Positions 22,181-37,017 of a stretch of DNA of 64,000 nt are shown in pieces; the first letter of the stretch is position 1; the number at the start of each line of letters is the position of its first letter. The notes beneath the pieces are model-generated. The model did no database searches, was not told the DNA's origin, and was given only the letters and a program-made list of their open reading frames with translations. The DNA is from Protula sp. h YS-2021 (lineage: Eukaryota > Annelida > Polychaeta > Sabellida > Serpulidae): contig OX457031.1 of assembly GCA_949752745.1 (NCBI GenBank), positions 45,014,269 to 45,078,268 on the forward strand, in the 5' to 3' direction. The position numbers were made by a program, and so were the translations under genes.

Positions 22181-25079
22181 TCATTGCCTCCCTTTAGCAG
22201 TTTTATAAGCAATATTTGTAGTTCTGTCTCCGACAGAATCATTGGTTTGCGTTGTGGCCTACGAAGCAAGAGGTTGTGAGTTGAAGTCCCGCCTTTTCCC
22301 CTTCGTATGTTTTACAGGCTATATAGTTCTGCCTCTCATCGAAGAATATGGTGGCCCACGCTACATTAACTAAGTTTTTCTTTGTTTTCTTATTTCTTTC
22401 CTTCCTTCGTTCCGCTTCCCGATCCCTGGTAGATCATCAGCGGACCTATATTAGTAATTTTGTTAATGATTCGGCAAAAAGGTTTGAGAGAAACAAAAAA
22501 AAATAAAAATGCTGTTCGTCCCGCAGGTCCTGTCCAATCAAATCGATTATAATGTCCCACATATCAAAACCACTCATAAACACTTTAAAAACAGAGATAT
22601 GAAAAATTATTGAACATGTGGCATTAAATTTGTTCGGATTCTACTCTTCCAAATTTCGTGAAAAAAAGTTACACTTTATAAACAGTATTCCATGCGATTG
22701 TAAAATGTCCTTTGATCCTAAAGTGGTTATAAGAGGTTTATCATCATATAGACCCATTCATTATGCTTTTGAAAATAAATATAGAGAATTTTGTATTTGG
22801 AGCACATGACTTAGCTCTTAATATGATATTTATAATAATTAAACAATAGATGTGTTATTTGAAGGGCTCTCAGAAACAATTCTTGCTCTTGGCCACTTTT
22901 CAACACATATATGAAAGGATATTTGCCAGATATTTGCCAAAACCATGAACTGAAGAAAGACATGGATAGCCTTGCTAACATTATGGGTTAGTGGAACACA
23001 CGTCTTTCAATAAAATGAGGGTTTCGGTGAGTCAATAGAGTAATATTGCATTTCTCTGTATGAATTGTTGTCCTTTGTATTTGTGTGTTTGAGCACGAGT
23101 GTGTTTTTGACCAAAAAAGTCTGAAAAAAACAAAACTTTCCCAGTCCTCACTTGATGTGATATTGTAATCTCGCGATGCCTTTGAAATTTGCCAAACCTG
23201 CAAGAATAACAGATGCAAAAGTTTAAACTACATTTTAGACTCCAACTGGGCGTCCACTTATTGTGCAGAAACATGACTAAGCGGTACCCTTGCGCTACTT
23301 TGTTTTCAATTCCTTTTGATGTATAGCAACTATTTATATAATTTTCATTTAAAAAAATGAACCTTATTGTAATTTAGGTATTTCTGGTGCTGTCTTAGTT
23401 TTGGGTATTTTTGTACTTGTTTCTTCTGCTGAGTGTTGCGAAGAAAGCATGAGTGAAAGGCTATTTTATATTAAATGCCATTAAACTAGGGAAAGCTTAA
23501 AAACATACACATGATATGGATAGTTGGACGATCAGCATGCCACGGAGGCTGATTGCTTCTGTATAATCTTATGTATGGGCTTCAACGACAAAATCTCAAT
23601 GATCGTTTTTTGTTTGTTTTGTTTTTTTTTTTTGTTTTTTTTTTTTTTTTTTGTTTTTTTTTTTTTGTTTTTTGTTTTTTTTTTTTGCTTGTAAAATGTA
23701 ATTCGTTTCAAAAGAAATCAGAGGCAGGTCAATTAGTCCTGCTGCAGTTTGTCTCTCTCAAATCTGGTGTTCCTGGCCCTAACCGTCTCAGATTATGTAG
23801 CCGTACACGCTAGCATGGGCAGTTAAAAAGGAATCAAACGGAAACGCATCGTACGAATTCAGTAAGGCGTGGAGACTGAAGATCCCGAAGCGTAATCAAT
23901 GCGCTTTTTTTATTTAAATAAATGGCCTTTTGCAACATAAAAACAAATGTCTTCCCGATTTAACCCATAATTTACCAATAGTCATTTTCCAATTTCCCCC
24001 TTGACAACCCTTTCATAAAACTTTGTTTGAACAAGTTTGTACTATTTTCAGAATAAAAAAAACCTTTTACCTTACATAAACGTATCTCATGTGCCCAGTA
24101 TTAGGGTTGTGTATCACCTCTATCCAATGCTTGAATGGGGGTACGTAATTTGAATTATCGGTATTTCAATCCTCTTTTTTTTTATACAAGTTTAGGCTTG
24201 GCTGTTTTATCTTGGTCTAGAAGGTGGTCACTAAACAGGTTTTACTGTACGTCTTTATTTTGTCCGGTTCCAGATTGTGGTGGCTAAAACAGCTTTTAAT
24301 CCCAGTTTTTGAAGTTGGTCATTGCAGCAGTTTTTACTGTACTTACTTTTCTATCAGGAGAAACTGGAAGTTGGTTACTGCAAACAGGTTTTACTTCACG
24401 GCTTTTATCCGGATCTTAAAAGTGGCAGTCAAAAATAGGTTTACCGAAGTTCTTTTAACCCCTTAATCCCCCCCCCACCTCTCTAATGTAGGTACGACTC
24501 TAAAGGCAACCCTAACCATTTCAGCCAACGTTACGGTAAAGGTTTGTACATTAAGTGTAGCTACAGCTATAATGTATGCCTTGTCTTCACACATTCCCAT
24601 CGTCAAAAAGCAGCAAAAAGACAGTCTTCACAACTATTCAACACATGACTCAGCTCGGTGGGATAGTGGGAGAAGGCATTTTGGTGTCAACATATTGCGC
24701 TGCTTGTCACAACACCATATATTAGATGGCCCAATTTAAAAGTGAAAGCTTATTCCAGGTACTGTACAAACACTGTGAGCCGTTACGTGATTTTTCCCAT
24801 ATATGGAACAGCTTGGCAGTCAAATAAAAACATGCTAATAGCTGTAGGTGAGTAATGCACAAAAAGGTCAGTCACACAAAATTCGAGAAATGATCGATAT
24901 TTGTTCTGCTAATGTTTTCAAGTATGTCTAAAGAATGCAGAAACATTAGAGAATCTTCTAAAAACACTGAAATTCCAGAGGCAGTTAATAACTCTCCTTA
25001 GTTAACAAAACGGCCGACAGGGGAAGCCGAGAGGGGGGTGGAGATGGAGGGGGGGTGGAGAGGGAGTATTAGATTCAGC

Positions 25080-25487
25080 GACTGCAAAATATATCGCATA
25101 ATACTTTTCACGCGATTGGCGCCTATACGTATGACAATAACCGTTCGACCTATCCAAGGAATAAATAAACGAAGTTTGAAGTCGCTCCCATTTTCCGCTG
25201 TCAAGATATTTTTATCCAATGACGTCGTATGTCGTTTTCGTTCGTTCTACTTCGGGTATATTTGACAGAATCTTTCAGACCGAATAAGCAACATTCCCAC
25301 CAAGTTTCAACTTTCTCCGATGTTCAGCGGTTGGGAAATGTGCACATATAAGATTTTAGCGTTATGGCGCCTTTTTCAATTTTGCCACACCAGTCTTAAC
25401 TTGATAAAATCGTTCGACTGACCCAAAGAACACACATACAAAGTTTTAAGTCGATACGACCTTCTGTTATGGAGATATTTTATGCAC
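25080..25487. repeat. degenerate repeats of about 330 bp, leading into the triplication
   Basis: Recurring blocks in the same order: GACAGAA plus CTTTCA, AAGCAACA, CACCAAGTTT, TCCGATGTTCA, GAAATTTTGCACACA and ATGACGTCATA. The pattern continues inside the first part of each 1.93-kb unit. This resembles the internal diverged tandem repeats of invertebrate non-autonomous elements. Confidence 0.65.
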
Positions 25488-28400
25488 AAGATCTTGCCCA
25501 AATTACATGCATATTTTGCGTAATGACATCACACGCCGCACTCATTCGTTGTGCTTGCAAAAAAGATGATAGAATTTTTTAAACTTACCAAGCAAATGAT
25601 CAACAAAGTTTGAGCTTTTTCCGATGAGAAATCTTACATGCAAGATTTTAACGCAATGACGTCATACACCTTTCTTAATTTTGCTACATCCGTCAAAAGC
25701 TGACAGAACTAGTATAAGAAATATTCAGATGAAATTTGAATATATGACTGTTTGTTATCTAGATATTTTGCACACAAAAGCGTGTTCCGAAATATATACA
25801 TATTTTACGTGATGGCGTCATACCCCGGTACTTACAACAAAATTTGACAGTAACCTTTCAAACCTATCAAGCAACAATCTCACCAAGTTTGAACTGTATC
25901 CGATGTTCAACGGCTGAGAAATTTTGCACACAAGACTTTTACGCCTTCCCTAGTAATGTAACGTGCGTCAAAAGTTGACAGAACCGCTCGACCTACGTAA
26001 GAAAAATAACAGGCCAAATTTGAAATCGATCCGATTTTTCGTTCTTAAGATGTCTTGCACACAACATTTTGTTCACAATAGACTGACACACACACGCACC
26101 CACACGCACCCGCACACGTTCACACACATCCACACACAGAATGAACAAACACTATGTGTCTACCCTTGGTCGGGGAGACATAATTATTTACTGTATGTTT
26201 GTTAATGTCATAAAGAATGATTTAATTCATTGTTATTCGATGCTGACTCCGATGTGCACCAAACTGTTAGACGTCAAACAAGTATTTTTGACGTTAAATA
26301 GTGGCTGTGTCACCGAACGAAAAAGAAGATAATGTGATGGATATGACAAGCGGACTGGAAACCGAAATCACGCCGAAGGAAACATTTAACAGAGACGCCG
26401 ATCCTGTAAATGCCTATTTGAATGTAGGCAATCATATTTCGGATTTGATCCGTATTTACTTATAAACGGGAACAAAATATATTTCTAGAGACATAACGCA
26501 CAAAGAAGCAGATATAGCAAACTAAATAACCTGCAATTGTCAGTTAATATTACTATAATTCAACCCATGATTTTGGTGCTGGTCGTATTCAGATGCATAA
26601 AATATTTATTGGTCAACTACATAGACACATCGAAACGATGACATTCGAATACGAATAAATTAGGTTTGCTAAAACTGGCACAATTACACTTTTAGAACTT
26701 TTTATGTTTGTTTTCTGTTGATATATTTGAATGGAATGAGGTATGATGTATGTATGCAAACTACATCAGTTGCAAACTGCAATAAAAGTGATTTGTTTAT
26801 GTAGTTTTATTTGCTTTTATATTTCACAAGTTTTTGTATGCAAACGTAAATATATCAAAACTTAAAAATCAAACTTAATCATTTCTCGTATTTTTCGATG
26901 ATTTTACATGTAATTACTTATATCTATTCATATACAGCTAAATTGTCCTCGTAAAAGAACAACTTTGTCCATTGTTTTGATCTCGCTGTCGTCTTCCCCG
27001 TGACGAAATATGTTTGGTCCTAATTCATGGAAATTCCTATGTTATTGTCTCCATATGTCATTTCAGCACAAGTTAAACATTTCTATTTTTCAGGACACGA
27101 CTTGAAAATTCTAAATTTTGCTGACAACACCTGATTGGCTTATACATAAATATTTTAGCCACTGCATATTAGCATTTGGCCCAGTGCAACAAAGAATCAT
27201 AAAACAATAAGACAATTACTAAAAATTATTCTCTGCACCATGTCTGTTCCAGTCGTTTAAAAAGTACTGAATGATTCTTCTTTTGTAGCCCTTTTGCCAT
27301 ACCAGTACAAAAATGCTACATCATTCAGGCGTCTCCGTCCCGGGTTTTTGAAAGTTGTCACATAATATTTATTTTATTTTAATTGCCAGTGTTCGCACAA
27401 AGGAAATACTGATCAAGATCTTGCCCAAATTACATGCATATTTTGCGTAATGACATCACACGCCGCACTCATTCGTTGTGCTTGCAAAAAAGATGATAGA
27501 ATTTTTTAAACTTACCAAGCAAATGATCAACAAAGTTTGAGCTTTTTCCGATGAGAAATCTTACATGCAAGATTTAACGCAATGACGTCATACACCTTTC
27601 TTAATTTTGCTACATCCGTCAAAAGCTGACAGAACTAGTATAAGAAATATTCAGATGAAATTTGAATATATGACTGTTTGTTATCTAGATATTTTGCACA
27701 CAAAAGCGTGTTCCGAAATATATACATATTTTACGTGATGGCGTCATACCCCGGTACTTACAACAAAATTTGACAGTAACCTTTCAAACCTATCAAGCAA
27801 CAATCTCACCAAGTTTGAACTGTATCCGATGTTCAACGGCTGAGAAATTTTGCACACAAGACTTTTACGCCTTCCCTAGTAATGTAACGTGCGTCAAAAG
27901 TTGACAGAACCGCTCGACCTACGTAAGAAAAATAACAGGCCAAATTTGAAATCGATCCGATTTTTCGTTCTTAAGATGTCTTGCACACAACATTTTGTTC
28001 ACAATAGACTGACACACACACGCACCCACACGCACCCGCACACGTTCACACACATCCACACACAGAATGAACAAACACTATGTGTCTACCCTTGGTCGGG
28101 GAGACATAATTATTTACTGTATGTTTGTTAATGTCATAAAGAATGATTTAATTCATTGTTATTCGATGCTGACTCCGATGTGCACCAAACTGTTAGACGT
28201 CAAACAAGTATTTTTGACGTTAAATAGTGGCTGTGTCACCGAACGAAAAAGAAGATAATGTGATGGATATGACAAGCGGACTGGAAACCGAAATCACGCC
28301 GAAGGAAACATTTAACAGAGACGCCGATCCTGTAAATGCCTATTTGAATGTAGGCAATCATATTTCGGATTTGATCCGTATTTACTTATAAACGGGAACA

Positions 28401-31265
28401 AAATATATTTCTAGAGACATAACGCACAAAGAAGCAGATATAGCAAACTAAATAACCTGCAATTGTCAGTTAATATTACTATAATTCAACCCATGATTTT
28501 GGTGCTGGTCGTATTCAGATGCATAAAATATTTATTGGTCAACTACATAGACACATCGAAACGATGACATTCGAATACGAATAAATTAGGTTTGCTAAAA
28601 CTGGCACAATTACACTTTTAGAACTTTTTATGTTTGTTTTCTGTTGATATATTTGAATGGAATGAGGTATGATGTATGTATGCAAACTACATCAGTTGCA
28701 AACTGCAATAAAAGTGATTTGTTTATGTAGTTTTATTTGCTTTTATATTTCACAAGTTTTTGTATGCAAACGTAAATATATCAAAACTTAAAAATCAAAC
28801 TTAATCATTTCTCGTATTTTTCGATGATTTTACATGTAATTACTTATATCTATTCATATACAGCTAAATTGTCCTCGTAAAAGAACAACTTTGTCCATTG
28901 TTTTGATCTCGCTGTCGTCTTCCCCGTGACGAAATATGTTTGGTCCTAATTCATGGAAATTCCTATGTTATTGTCTCCATATGTCATTTCAGCACAAGTT
29001 AAACATTTCTATTTTTCAGGACACGACTTGAAAATTCTAAATTTTGCTGACAACACCTGATTGGCTTATACATAAATATTTTAGCCACTGCATATTAGCA
29101 TTTGGCCCAGTGCAACAAAGAATCATAAAACAATAAGACAATTACTAAAAATTATTCTCTGCACCATGTCTGTTCCAGTCGTTTAAAAAGTACTGAATGA
29201 TTCTTCTTTTGTAGCCCTTTTGCCATACCAGTACAAAAATGCTACATCATTCAGGCGTCTCCGTCCCGGGTTTTTGAAAGTTGTCACATAATATTTATTT
29301 TATTTTAATTGCCAGTGTTCGCACAAAGGAAATACTGATCAAGATCTTGCCCAAATTACATGCATATTTTGCGTAATGACATCACACGCCGCACTCATTC
29401 GTTGTGCTTGCAAAAAAGATGATAGAATTTTTTAAACTTACCAAGCAAATGATCAACAAAGTTTGAGCTTTTTCCGATGAGAAATCTTACATGCAAGATT
29501 TTAACGCAATGACGTCATACACCTTTCTTAATTTTGCTACATCCGTCAAAAGCTGACAGAACTAGTATAAGAAATATTCAGATGAAATTTGAATATATGA
29601 CTGTTTGTTATCTAGATATTTTGCACACAAAAGCGTGTTCCGAAATATATACATATTTTACGTGATGGCGTCATACCCCGGTACTTACAACAAAATTTGA
29701 CAGAACCTTTCAAACCTATCAAGCAACAATCTCACCAAGTTTGAACTGTCTCCGATGTTCAACGGCTGAGAAATTTTGCACACAAGATTTTTACGCCTTC
29801 CCTAGTAATGTAACGTGCGTCAAAAGTTGACAGAACCGCTCGACCTACGTAAGAAAAATAACAGGCCAAATTTGAAATCGATCCGATTTTTCGTTCTTAA
29901 GATGTCTTGCACACAACATTTTGTTCACAATAGACTGACACACACACGCACCCACACGCACCCGCACACGTTCACACACATCCACACACAGAATGAACAA
30001 ACACTATGTGTCTACCCTTGGTCGGGGAGACATAATTATTTACTGTATGTTTGTTAATGTCATAAAGAATGATTTAATTCATTGTTATTCGATGCTGACT
30101 CCGATGTGCACCAAACTGTTAGACGTCAAACAAGTATTTTGGACGTTAAATAATGGCTGTGTCACCGAACGAAAAAGAAGATAATGTGATGGATATGACA
30201 AGCGGACTGGAAACCGAAATCACGCCGAAGGAAACATTTAACAGAGACGCCGATCCTGTAAATGCCTATTTGAATGTAGGCAATCATATTTCGGATTTGA
30301 TCCGTATTTACTTATAAACGGGAACAAAATATATTTCTAGAGACATAACGCACAAAGAAGCAGATATAGCAAACTAAATAACCTGCAATTGTCAGTTAAT
30401 ATTACTATAATTCACCCCATGATTTTGGTGCTGGTCGTATTCAGATGCATAAAATATTTATTGGTCAACTACATAGACACATCGAAACGATGACATTCGA
30501 ATACGAATAAATTAGGTTTGCTAAAACTGGCACAATTACACTTTTAGAACTTTTTATGTTTGTTTTCTGTTGATATATTTGAATGGAATGAGGTATGATG
30601 TATGTATGCAAACTACATCAGTTGCAAACTGCAATAAAAGTGATTTGTTTATGTAGTTTTATTTGCTTTTATATTTCACAAGTTTTTGTATGCAAACGTA
30701 AATATATCAAAACTTAAAAATCAAACTTAATCATTTCCCGTATTGTTCGATGATTTTACATGTAATTACTTATATCTATTCATATACAGGTAAATTGTCC
30801 TCGTAAAAGAACAACTTTGTCCATTGTTTTGATCTCGCTGTCGTCTTCCCCGTGACGAAATATGTTTGGTCCTAATTCATGGAAATTCCTATGTTATTGT
30901 CTCCATATGTCATTTCAGCACAAGTTAAACATTTCTATTTTTCAGGACACGACTTGAAAATTCTAAATTTTGCTGACAACACCTGATTGGCTTATACATA
31001 AATATTTTAGCCACTGCATATTAGCATTTGGCCCAGTGCAACAAAGAATCATAAAACAATAAGACAATTACTAAAAATTATTCTCTGCACCATGTCTGTT
31101 CCAGTCGTTTAAAAAGTACTGAATGATTCTTCTTTTGTAGCCCTTTTGCCATACCAGTACAAAAATGCTACATCATTCAGGCGTCTCCGTCCCGGGTTTT
31201 TGAAAGTTGTCACATAATATTTATTTTATTTTAATTGCCAGTGTTCGCACAAAGGAAATACTGAT
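25488..31265. repeat. 1.93-kb unit in three tandem copies
   Basis: Copies at 25,488-27,414, 27,415-29,340 and 29,341-31,265, each starting AAGATCTTGCCCAAATTACA and ending GGAAATACTGAT. They are almost identical. I saw a one-base deletion in copy 2 (AAGATTTAACGC against AAGATTTTAACGC) and a handful of substitutions in copy 3 (for example TTTGGACGTTAAATAATGG). Copies 2 and 3 abut exactly. The unit has (CACACG)n and no credible coding frame. The 80- and 63-codon frames repeat with the unit. Confidence 0.95.
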
Positions 31266-34200
31266 ATTTTTGTAGTGCGTCGCACAACCCGTTATTCCAG
31301 TAGTGAAACATAGCGCTAGTTACTACTAAAAATATGTACTTATCATCGCCATTACAACGTAACTCCGAACATGGTGGCAAAAATATCATTACAAATATTA
31401 TCTACAAACATCATTCATAAATACAAGATATCATTAAAAATAACAAAACACTGGCGTATTAACTGATCTAAAATACCATCCTGAGCTTTTGCACTCGTCT
31501 TTCAGGCTGATATTGTAAATGCTTCACATTCGTGTTGAAGATGTTCTGAACTAACCAGAAGGCATCAAGACAAGCAATTGTGTCTGGAAGATCAATACTT
31601 CGTGCGTAATATTTCCATTTTTTAAATATTAGAGCCATGTCCGATATGGTGATGCATTTACATGAGTTATGCTGTACCTATATTGAGTGAAGTCCAAAAA
31701 AGCTGAATTGCTTAATTCCGTAAAATGTTTCGCTGAATCTGACTCGGGATGTGTCACAAGATATCTTATACTCGAGTTATGGCGTTGTACAGTGTTGCTA
31801 ATTAGCGCTTTAACTAATAGTTTGCTCCTCTGCTTCTATCTACACTAAATTTAATCTTGTTATTAAGTTAACGCTTTGAAACGGTATCTTGCTGTATCGT
31901 CATCAATTTCACTCGGATCTAACCAATAGCATTACCAAAACTTATTGAGCAATTCAGTTAGTCAAAAATTCTTAATATACAAAAAGATTAATTTGAATTT
32001 CTTATGTTCAATTAAATGACGTTAAATTAAAAATCAATCATATAAGAATTCGCCATTTAGGTAAGAAACAATAGGTAGTTTGTTGAAACAAGAAAGCTGA
32101 ACTTTTTTTCTCATTTAATCGTTCCAGGCTATTTAACTGCAGCAAGTACGGTTACCAAAACCTGGTCATTCCTATGCGGCTGGTTGATGTCGATAACATG
32201 GGGATGTATTTTCGGCTGGACTGTGAGGTTGTAGTATAGGACAAATCAGTAATGACGCCGTCCAGCGATTAGACATCGTCTGTATAAATAATTTTTATAT
32301 AATTAATGCGATTAGTACAGTGAACGTCAAATTGGAAACAAAATTTTATTTATCAAGGTGCATTATTAAGTAAACGCACAGTTTCAAATTCACAACATAT
32401 GTTGAACAGGTTTAAATATTTAAATATTAAATATAACCAGCAGCAAAGTAAGAAATGCGGTTTGGCAACTATCGTTTAATAGGTGTTTAAGTCATTACTT
32501 TACGTTTTTTCATCCCATTAATCATGCCTGAGTATAATCCAAACGTGACTTTTACAGTCTGCAATAATTCCTGGGTTTGTTGATTTTAGTCTTCAACAGT
32601 CTTATAAATCTGAGGAAATATAATTCACGGAGTATAAACCCCCCATCCTCGTGCACAGATATTTCTAAACATAATTATGTTTTGTGTGCGCCAGTGCAAT
32701 GAATTTGGTTCCTGCCATGTGTGCAGTGCCTAATTAGCCCAACTCCAAACTTTTTAAAATATAAAAAGTCTTGAATCTAATTTAGTATTTCTATAAAAAA
32801 AATAAAAACCTCGGCTTTAGACTATAATCTGACTCAAACTCGAACTAGAGAAATGGGTTTTGCACGTAAAATCTTATGTAAACCAGCGGATTATAGGTAA
32901 ATTACAGTACATCCTTACTGTTTTCGATGGCATATAGAGTAATTACACAGGGGGGATCACCGCAATCCTATCTCCCTTGTAAACTTACTGCACTTTGTCA
33001 ATTTATTTAATAACTTCTTGATTTGTAAAAAATCAAAATAGCTTCAGAAAATGCACACCATTGCAGGAACTTTGATTTAGATTTTAATGATTCTCACTAC
33101 AAAAGAGTAAAAGTATCATGTTGTTTCTTGTAAATTATACCTTTTAACCCTAAACATTATTTCTTCACTGAGAGAGCTCAGTACCTTGAATTTATTGATA
33201 AAAGAAACAAGACAAGGGGTATAATATTTGGTTCTGGAAAAACTTTCAAACATTTGCTTCATTTTTAATGCTTTGAATTTATTTTAGATATTGTTTACTT
33301 CTAAAACATCTTTTTTTACATTTTGGGGCAAAATACTACCAGAGTCTATGGCTCATTAGTTTTGACATCACAAATACAAGAAGATATTTAAAAAATAAAA
33401 TGCCGTTTTTACGACGTTATGTGTACGGTAAGATAATTGTAATGACACTGAACACAACTGAGTCAGTGAGTTTTACTTCAGGTAAAAATGGTCTTATTCG
33501 TAAAACAACGATTCAGTGATATTCAAATTTTATAAAGATGGTGAACTTATGTAAATTCCAAAGAAGCCATTGCTAGATCAAGGAACTTTTTTGTTATTTT
33601 GACTCCGCATAATACCAGAATATCATTTCAGGTTTCTTTGATCATATGATATTTTTTAAAATAAGCATTTCAAGTTTTTATACATGGGTCTCGTAGAATT
33701 GCCAAGGTATCTAAAGAGTACTTATTTTGACTGGCTGACAGGGAGTTATTGGCACTCATATTGTTTATAATTGTGAGGATTAAAAGATAAACGTATGGTC
33801 ACAGAGTCAACTATCACATTAAGTTAACGGGTAGCTTCGGCAAAATGTGAAATATATAGCATCGACATTTCAACTGCATTCCTGTCTCCTAGTACATTCA
33901 CTCATAACACTGTTAAAATCAGGGGCGAGCCACTGCTTTAGGTAAAAGCACGGATGGGTCATTATTTTTAGGTAAGCAATCAAAGCACCGTGGCGTTTCT
34001 TTTAGGTAGGAAAAGGTAATAAAATACTGTTAATTTAAAATATCATGCACAAAAACTGTCATCAACGGAAATTTTTGTTTTACTTGAGTGTTGCAAATTA
34101 GTGGTATTTGTTGAATTTAAAGAGCTTAATGTTTATATGACAATGTTTGTAAATGTATTGTCATAAAGTACTGCCGGTGAATTATTGCTAAATATTATTG

Positions 34201-36149
34201 TGGGTATCGCGAGAATGTCACTTGTATACTTCGTATATCTAAAACTGGCACCTCGCATTTGGGCTTAATTATTACCATTTTCCATGAAAAGTAAAACAGT
34301 TAAAGTTGTGCAATATTACCCATGTATCAGGTAATCCTGACAAAAATTAAGAAGTAGGAATTGTAAATGAGAATGCAATCTAGCAAAAGATATTTTTGCT
34401 CTTAAAGAAGAGGTTTTTATCTTCTGTCATTGAAGTGTTTGGCAAATGTCCCGCCTTTATTGTGTTCTAAATGTGGGAAGTTCAAGTTTTTCAAATCAGT
34501 AGACCTAGTGTTCACACCATTTTTTAACTTTTACCAAATATACCTTTAAAAAAGAAATTTATGTTGAAGGGTCTAGATCCTATTTCATTTTAAAATTATG
34601 AGCTTACCATTCAATACACGGGGGTTTGGAACAATATTATATTTTATATCAATTAGGAATTGCAAGTGTAATTTATAAAAACAAAGTCAAGTTATTTTCA
34701 AAATTTTGACGACGCAAAGGCATGACGAAGTTGAGTTTATGGATCCCACCAGCCCAATGTCAGCTGAGAAGAAGCTTCTTTCGCTGCTTAAAAATTATCT
34801 CAAAATTCTTTTTTATTGGTTAAGGAACAGTAATTACCCTTGATTATAACTTTAACTTGAAGACCCCCACTCCATGCGTACATACTCTGAGGGAGTATCT
34901 ACGATATGTCCACACCTTTTGATGGGGACATATCACTCGCTGTTTTGTTAGATTTTCAGAATGTTGAGGCTGTGCCAATGTAAAACAAACGCTCTTAAAA
35001 TGTAACAAATAAACGAGAAAGGGTTAAATAATACTGTTTATCTGCGTTGTTATGTATGTTGTCTTAGTTAATGTTTCAATATGGGTAGCAGTGGGCATAC
35101 TAAATTAATACTGATATGATGCATTTTCGGAAATGCCTGAAGGAAGTTCGAATTGTTCCTAGTGAAGTACTTATTTCACAAATTGCCGATTCAAGTTTTA
35201 GGTCAGTGGTTTCAGGGGTGTCGTATAAGTAACCAGGCATAAGTTTCACTATGCCAACAACATTATGGACTCATCTAAGAAAACAATTCGATTCTATCAG
35301 TCCATAATTTATCAAACTGCAAATTTCCACGAATGCGTACATGAGTGAACCTAATCACCAATAACAAGAGCAATTCATGCACTACTGGTACTGTTTATCA
35401 GTTCCGAGCCTCCCACTTTAACCAATGCTTAGCTCATCGCAAAAAAAGAAGTAGTATGCAAGAGAGGACATCAAAACAAAATTTGAAAGCAATCTGATTA
35501 AAACTGGGGAAGAAGCATTTTTAAATTGGGCCAACAAAAATTTATAAAGAAAGGACTACCTAGGAAATACTGAAACAAGATTTAAAAGAAATATTATCAG
35601 AACTGTGGAAGAATAAGCAGTTTGAAAAATTTTTGCCAAAAATGTAACAATGCTCTCTATTTTGTCAATTTTTGGAGGATCGCAAAATAAAAGTAATTTT
35701 CGAGAAGAGCAGTCTGGGGAAATCTTTTGCAAAATTATGCCTTTTTGAAAATTGGTCACCATAAATTAAAAGATACCCCTTATTTTGCCAATTTTTGCGT
35801 ATGGCCAAAGAAAGGGCTACTTGAAGAACATTCATGTTAAAGTTGAAAAAAATCCGATCAAAATTGTGGGAGAGGTATTTTGAAAATTACCCATAAAAAA
35901 TTTTAAAATAATTTTCCAAGAGAGAACAACCCAGTGAGCATTCATGCAACATTTTAGAAGCATCAAAAGTAGGCGTTTATATACGTACGTCCATACTTAC
36001 AGGCGTAACCGCCACTGTACATTTTTTCCTTTCTTGGTGTAACCCCTTGCTGCAGACTATCAGTATCAAAAGGGATTATTTCGTGTAAGCATTTATTGTT
36101 CTGTGCGAATCGAAGTTTCACACACTGATGTGGCAAGCCAAAACATTAA
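31266..36149. other. AT-rich intergenic, no gene seen
   Basis: About 4.9 kb of AT-rich DNA with no exon, RNA gene or structured element that I can support. From about 35,440 to 35,980 there are diverged repeats of roughly 165 bp (CCAATTTTTG, AAAGAAAGGAC, TTGAAAAAAATCCGATC) typical of decayed transposon sequence. Confidence 0.55.
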
Positions 36150-36365
36150 TTCAGCCGGAGCAGCCGCATACCTGTGACTCACATGTCTACCACAATGCAT
36201 ACACGTACGCGATCGCTGCTCATGTGACCCCTATGTGTACGCACGTATGAACGAGAGTTAAACGCTTACTATGCATACGAGCGTGTAAACGCGAGACATA
36301 TACCCACCTTGTATACGCGTGCATACACGTACGAGATAGCTACTCATGTGACCCGTATGTATATA
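36150..36365. repeat. minisatellite flank, left of the nested elements
   Basis: Diverged units with ATGCATACACGTACG, CTCATGTGACCC, ACTATGCATACGAGCGTG and AAACGCGAGACATA. The same sequence family resumes at 58,046-58,480, which marks the insertion point of the outer element. Confidence 0.75.
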
Positions 36366-37010
36366 TGTTACAGTAAATCTATGTAATCAGTAAATTCACG
36401 TAATTACTAAAAGTTTTAGGAATTACGTGAAATTACTGTCGGGGCCAGGAATTACGCGAAATTCCTAAAATCTTCAGGAATTTCATTTATTTACTGTTTT
36501 CAAAGGTGTTATATTTCACCAGTTTCTTAAACATCAGTTTGTAAATATGCATGATGAAAATCGAACAAAGTTAAACGGCAAAAAATGGAGGAACACGCTC
36601 GCATGAACTTAGCTTGTCATGGAGTATTTCGACCATGGTGAGTCCCTTTTTATCTTGAATTGCAATTCGTGAATTCACACACCTAAGGTGACATTTGGTG
36701 TCATTTGCCGGAGTTGGAATTACATATTGAATCTTTTGATTTCAGCTCGAATTGCAAATGTTACAAAGCTAAGATCACTCGTGAGTCCCTTTTTTTAACG
36801 CAGCCGACTTTGTCGGACTGGGTTAGTCATATCACTATAGGGGGCTTGAATGTATTTGCGAATGTTAAACTTTTTCTTTAAAATGCTACTCCTCCTACAG
36901 TTTTTACTCCAACATGTTTTAATATGACGAAGGAATGTTCCCTGGGTGGTCCCCCACCAGCATCTTACTTTTCTTGACGATTGACAAAATGACGGCACTT
37001 TTTGTGCCCG

Positions 37011-37017
37011 TTTTGAC
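37011..37017. repeat. target-site duplication, left
   Basis: TTTTGAC immediately before the terminal AGTAGTATG, matched exactly at 55,199-55,205. Polintons usually give 6 bp. The extra T may be chance or a homopolymer slip. Confidence 0.8.

Larger units (their letters stand above)
16342..25079. other. intergenic, repeats only
   Basis: No exon recognised. Contents: AAGTCACA/GAAGAAGTCACA-type short repeats at 16,500-16,690, the 66-bp array at 17,560-17,835, and (TA)n at 18,812-18,890. Also the 38-bp array at 19,535-19,775, a SINE head at about 22,105-22,175, a poly-T/TTTTG tract at 23,606-23,690, and diverged 65-70-bp repeats at 24,215-24,450. The blocks at about 17,085-17,215 and 18,330-18,480 look like imperfect inverted copies (AGGCTAT, CCTAAG, CAATCA, ACAATAG in the same order), possibly the ends of an old 1.4-kb element. 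Confidence 0.6.

Noticed and set aside
25963..30184. Identical 80- and 63-codon frames repeated three times
   Set aside because: They repeat because the 1.93-kb unit is triplicated. They cross (CACACG)n and lack any coding signature.
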